Assembly (NCBI GenBank): GCA_002405485.1
Contig: DHLW01000006.1
Coordinates: 846-17,492 of the forward strand
Reading direction: 5' to 3'
Length of the DNA: 16,647 nt
Source of the DNA: Phycisphaerales bacterium UBA4658
GTDB taxonomy: Bacteria > Planctomycetota > Phycisphaerae > Phycisphaerales > UBA1924
Below are positions 14,818 through 16,647 of the stretch, piece after piece; within the stretch, counting starts at the first letter, position 1, and the number at the start of each line of letters is the position of its first letter. Made by a program: the position numbers and the translations under genes. Under the pieces are notes generated by a model, which was given only the letters and a program-made list of their open reading frames with translations, was not told the origin of the DNA and searched no databases.

Positions 14818-15885
14818 GTGCCGCAAACCGTCTACAAGCCCGGAGATCAGGTCGAGGGATACCGAGTGATTTCGGAACTCGGTCGTGGTGCGGCGTCGAT
14901 CATCTACCTGGTGCAGGATCCCAAGACCAAGCAGGTCTGGGCCCTCAAGCACGTGGAGAAGGACGACGAGAAGTCGGTCCGATTCCTGGAGCAGGCCGAG
15001 CAGGAGTATCTGGTGGCCTCCAAGGTCGCCAGCTCGCACGTTCGGCGTGTGGATCGGATCATCAAGAAGAAGGAGAGCTTGCTGGGCGGGGTGAGCGAGC
15101 TGTATCTGGTGATGGAGCACGTGGACGGCTCGAGCTGCGAGCGGCATCCGCCGGAGAAGTTCGAGGACGCGCTGTACATCTTTGAGCAGGTCGCCGAGGG
15201 GCTGGCGGCGATGCACGCCAAGGGCTTTGTCCACGCGGACATGAAGCCCAACAACGTGATCGTGGACGACAAGCTCAACGCCAAGATCATCGATCTGGGT
15301 CAGAGCTGCAAGGTCGGGACCGTCAAGCAGCGGATCCAGGGGACGCCGGACTACATCGCCCCCGAGCAGGTCCACCGCCGGGCCATCACGCCCAAGACCG
15401 ACGTGTACAACCTTGGCGCGTCGCTGTACTGGATCCTGACGCGGAGCTTCATCCCGACGGCGCTGGCCAAGGGAGACAGCTTGCTCGGATCGGTCGATGA
15501 TGCGCTCCTGGCCAAGCCCAAGCCCCCGAGCCAGATCAATCCGCGCGTGCCGGAGATGCTCGACGCGCTCATCATGTCGTGCGTGGAAGTGGATCAGGAC
15601 GAGCGCCCGACCATGGATCAGGTGCACGATCGGCTGAACCTGGTGCGGAGCAAGCTGCTGGCCGAGATCGAGCTGCGCAAGAGCGCGGTGATGAGGGCCG
15701 AGGGCGGCGGTTCGGGACAATCGCGTGCCGGGAACAACGGCAGCCGCGGGGCCGCATCCGGCAGCCGGGCGGGCGGTTCCAAGGGGTTGTCGGGTATCAG
15801 CGGCGATGCGGCGAGGCCGATCAAGCCCAAGACGGGCGAGCCGCCGATCGATCCGGGACCGGGCATTTCGTCGGCGGACGACTGA
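14818..15885 (+). CDS. Serine/threonine protein kinase (Hanks type), soluble
   Basis: 355 residues, no membrane segment. The kinase domain (about 15-275) has a glycine loop ELGRGAASIIYL (20-31), the ATP-binding lysine WALKHV (Lys44), the catalytic loop GFVHADMKPNNVIV (Asp141, Lys143, Asn146), the metal site IIDLG (Asp159), GTPDYIAPEQ (175-184) and TDVYNLGASLY (Asp195). All residues needed for phosphotransfer are present. The usual HRD is HAD, making it a non-RD kinase, and DFG is DLG. A Gly/Ser-rich disordered tail (about 295-355, GSRGAASGSRAGGSKG) ends the protein and could be a self-phosphorylation target. The start is GTG 14818; an in-frame stop at 14788-14790 rules out long extensions, and AGGA lies eight bases upstream. 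Substrate unknown. A PPP-like phosphoesterase follows 115 bp downstream. Confidence 0.93.
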   Translation: MPQTVYKPGDQVEGYRVISELGRGAASIIYLVQDPKTKQVWALKHVEKDDEKSVRFLEQAEQEYLVASKVASSHVRRVDRIIKKKESLLGGVSELYLVMEHVDGSSCERHPPEKFEDALYIFEQVAEGLAAMHAKGFVHADMKPNNVIVDDKLNAKIIDLGQSCKVGTVKQRIQGTPDYIAPEQVHRRAITPKTDVYNLGASLYWILTRSFIPTALAKGDSLLGSVDDALLAKPKPPSQINPRVPEMLDALIMSCVEVDQDERPTMDQVHDRLNLVRSKLLAEIELRKSAVMRAEGGGSGQSRAGNNGSRGAASGSRAGGSKGLSGISGDAARPIKPKTGEPPIDPGPGISSADD

Positions 15886-15910
15886 AACGACTCGGGAAAC
15901 CCGCTGTCCC

Positions 15911-15990
15911 GGGTGGCCCGCCGGTCCCCGGCGGGTCGTTGGTTCTGGACAGCGCCGAAGAAGCACCCGCTGGGGACCAGCGGGCCACCC
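15911..15990. repeat. REP-like pair of palindromes in inverted orientation
   Basis: Two 26-base arms (15911-15936 and 15965-15990) are reverse complements with only two mismatches, separated by 28 bases. Each arm also contains its own perfect hairpin: CCCGCCGG-TCC-CCGGCGGG (15917-15935) and CCCGCTGG-GGA-CCAGCGGG (15966-15984). The two mismatches between arms fall at partner positions of the inner stem, so pairing is preserved in both. This matches a REP/BIME-type unit, a class moved by REP-associated transposases in other bacteria. It lies between the kinase and phosphoesterase genes and could also stop transcription or protect RNA ends. No T tract follows. Confidence 0.75.
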
Positions 15991-16000
15991 AAGGCGATCA

Positions 16001-16647
16001 ATGGTCTCGATCCTTGAACTGGTGAACATGCGCGATGCCGGGGCGGTGGAAGCCGCGCTGGTGGATGGCGCCCGCGCGTGCCTGCAGACGTCGATTCGCC
16101 GCGGGTCGAGCGAGGTGGTGACGGTGCGTTCGGCCGACGCCGGAACGCCCGCGGCGACGCTCATCGCGACGGGCGATCTGCACGACAACCCGTTGCACAT
16201 GGCTCGGCTGGTGCGTGCGGCGGGGATCGAGGCGGCGTTTGCGGCACGATCGGCCACGGGCGTGGACGTGCAACCGGAGCCGGCGCATCTGACCCTGCAC
16301 GAGCTCATCCACGGCGATCGGCTGATGAACGGCCTGGATTTCTCGTATCGCGTGCTGGTGCGGGCCGCGACGCTCAAGAGCATGTTCCCGGATCGCGTGC
16401 ACGTGCTGCTGGCGAATCACGAACTCGCCCAGCTCACCGGGGCGCAGGTGGCCAAGGCGGGCGTGCGGTGCAACGAGGCGTTTGATGAGGCGATCGATGT
16501 GACGTTTGGCGCACAGGCCGAGCGCGTGCGGCTGGCGGTGCATCAGTTCATCCGCGCGCTCCCGCTGGGCGTGCGATTCGATCGCTCGGCGTTCGCCGAG
16601 GACCAAGAAGACGCCGGCGACATCTTCTGCGCCCACTCTCTCCCCGC
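16001..16647 (+). CDS. PPP-like metallophosphoesterase (3' truncated by window)
   Basis: The frame is open from ATG 16001 to the window end; 215 residues are visible. The calcineurin-like metal motifs occur in order: GDLHDN (58-63; Asp59, His61), HGDRLMNG (104-111; Asp106), LLANHELAQL (136-145; Asn139, His140) and DIFCAHSLPA (207-216). The order and spacing, and the phrases FPDRVHVLLANHE and IFCAHSLP, resemble the PPP protein phosphatases (GDxHG, GDxVDRG, GNHE, FCxHGG). Here the DRG arginine and several glycines are replaced. The likely activity is metal-dependent phosphoester hydrolysis. A protein substrate, perhaps the neighbouring kinase's targets, is inference. An AAGG lies six bases before the ATG. 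The last metal ligand and the C-terminus are outside the window. Confidence 0.82.
   Translation, partial: MVSILELVNMRDAGAVEAALVDGARACLQTSIRRGSSEVVTVRSADAGTPAATLIATGDLHDNPLHMARLVRAAGIEAAFAARSATGVDVQPEPAHLTLHELIHGDRLMNGLDFSYRVLVRAATLKSMFPDRVHVLLANHELAQLTGAQVAKAGVRCNEAFDEAIDVTFGAQAERVRLAVHQFIRALPLGVRFDRSAFAEDQEDAGDIFCAHSLP

Noticed and set aside
14685..15185. Plus-strand open frame from ATG 14685 overlapping the kinase start in another frame; possible N-terminal extension by frameshift.
   Set aside because: The product is Arg/Ser/Pro-rich without motifs, the kinase already begins with a complete N-terminal lobe at GTG 14818, and long stop-free frames are expected at this GC content.
14794..16383. 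Long minus-strand open frame opposite the kinase and phosphoesterase.
   Set aside because: Antisense shadow of a gene with complete kinase motifs.

Overview
The window is high-GC chromosomal DNA from a bacterium, most likely a planctomycete of the Phycisphaerae. The main reason is a secreted protein ending in a calcium-loop/dockerin-like tail of the GC type (ADFNRDG...DIFDFLNDWFAGC), which I associate with that class. Supporting signs are mostly single genes that often switch strand, weak use of Shine-Dalgarno sites, and small lipoproteins with little similarity to well-known families. The placement is inference; no 16S gene is present.

Layout. The window opens inside rpoC (RNA polymerase beta-prime, last ~1000 residues), just after the NADFD part of the catalytic aspartate motif, and rpoC ends in a strong intrinsic terminator. 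A secreted thioredoxin with a helical C-terminal domain follows (3194-4099). A minus-strand block reads lipoprotein (7201-6515), uppP/bacA undecaprenyl-diphosphatase (6442-5561) and serA 3-phosphoglycerate dehydrogenase with an ACT domain (5430-4117). A SpoU/TrmH-type RNA methyltransferase diverges from the lipoprotein (7238-8125). Two tandem exported paralogues follow (8265-9569 and 9666-10826), each with two thioredoxin-fold domains; only one of the four domains keeps a CxxC active site. A GC-type-dockerin secreted protein lies on the minus strand (12605-11049), divergent from trmL (12754-13266). Then come an 86-residue lipoprotein (13295-13555), a membrane-anchored AmpD-like amidase (13765-14466) with a terminator, a Ser/Thr protein kinase (14818-15885) and the first 215 residues of a PPP-like metallophosphoesterase (16001 to the window end). 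A REP-like double palindrome sits between the last two.

How the genes relate. Most are independent housekeeping or envelope functions: transcription (rpoC), serine biosynthesis (serA), lipid-carrier recycling for peptidoglycan (uppP), peptidoglycan hydrolysis or recycling (the amidase) and RNA 2'-O-methylation (two SPOUT enzymes). Two groupings suggest joint function: the tandem double-thioredoxin pair, in which one member has lost all redox cysteines, and the kinase next to a PPP-like phosphatase. No CRISPR array, tRNA, rRNA, insertion sequence or phage gene was seen.

The most unusual points are the cysteine-free double-thioredoxin protein beside its redox-competent paralogue, the nested inverted repeat at 15911-15990 with compensatory changes between arms, and the loss of three of the four secondary zinc-site cysteines in RpoC.
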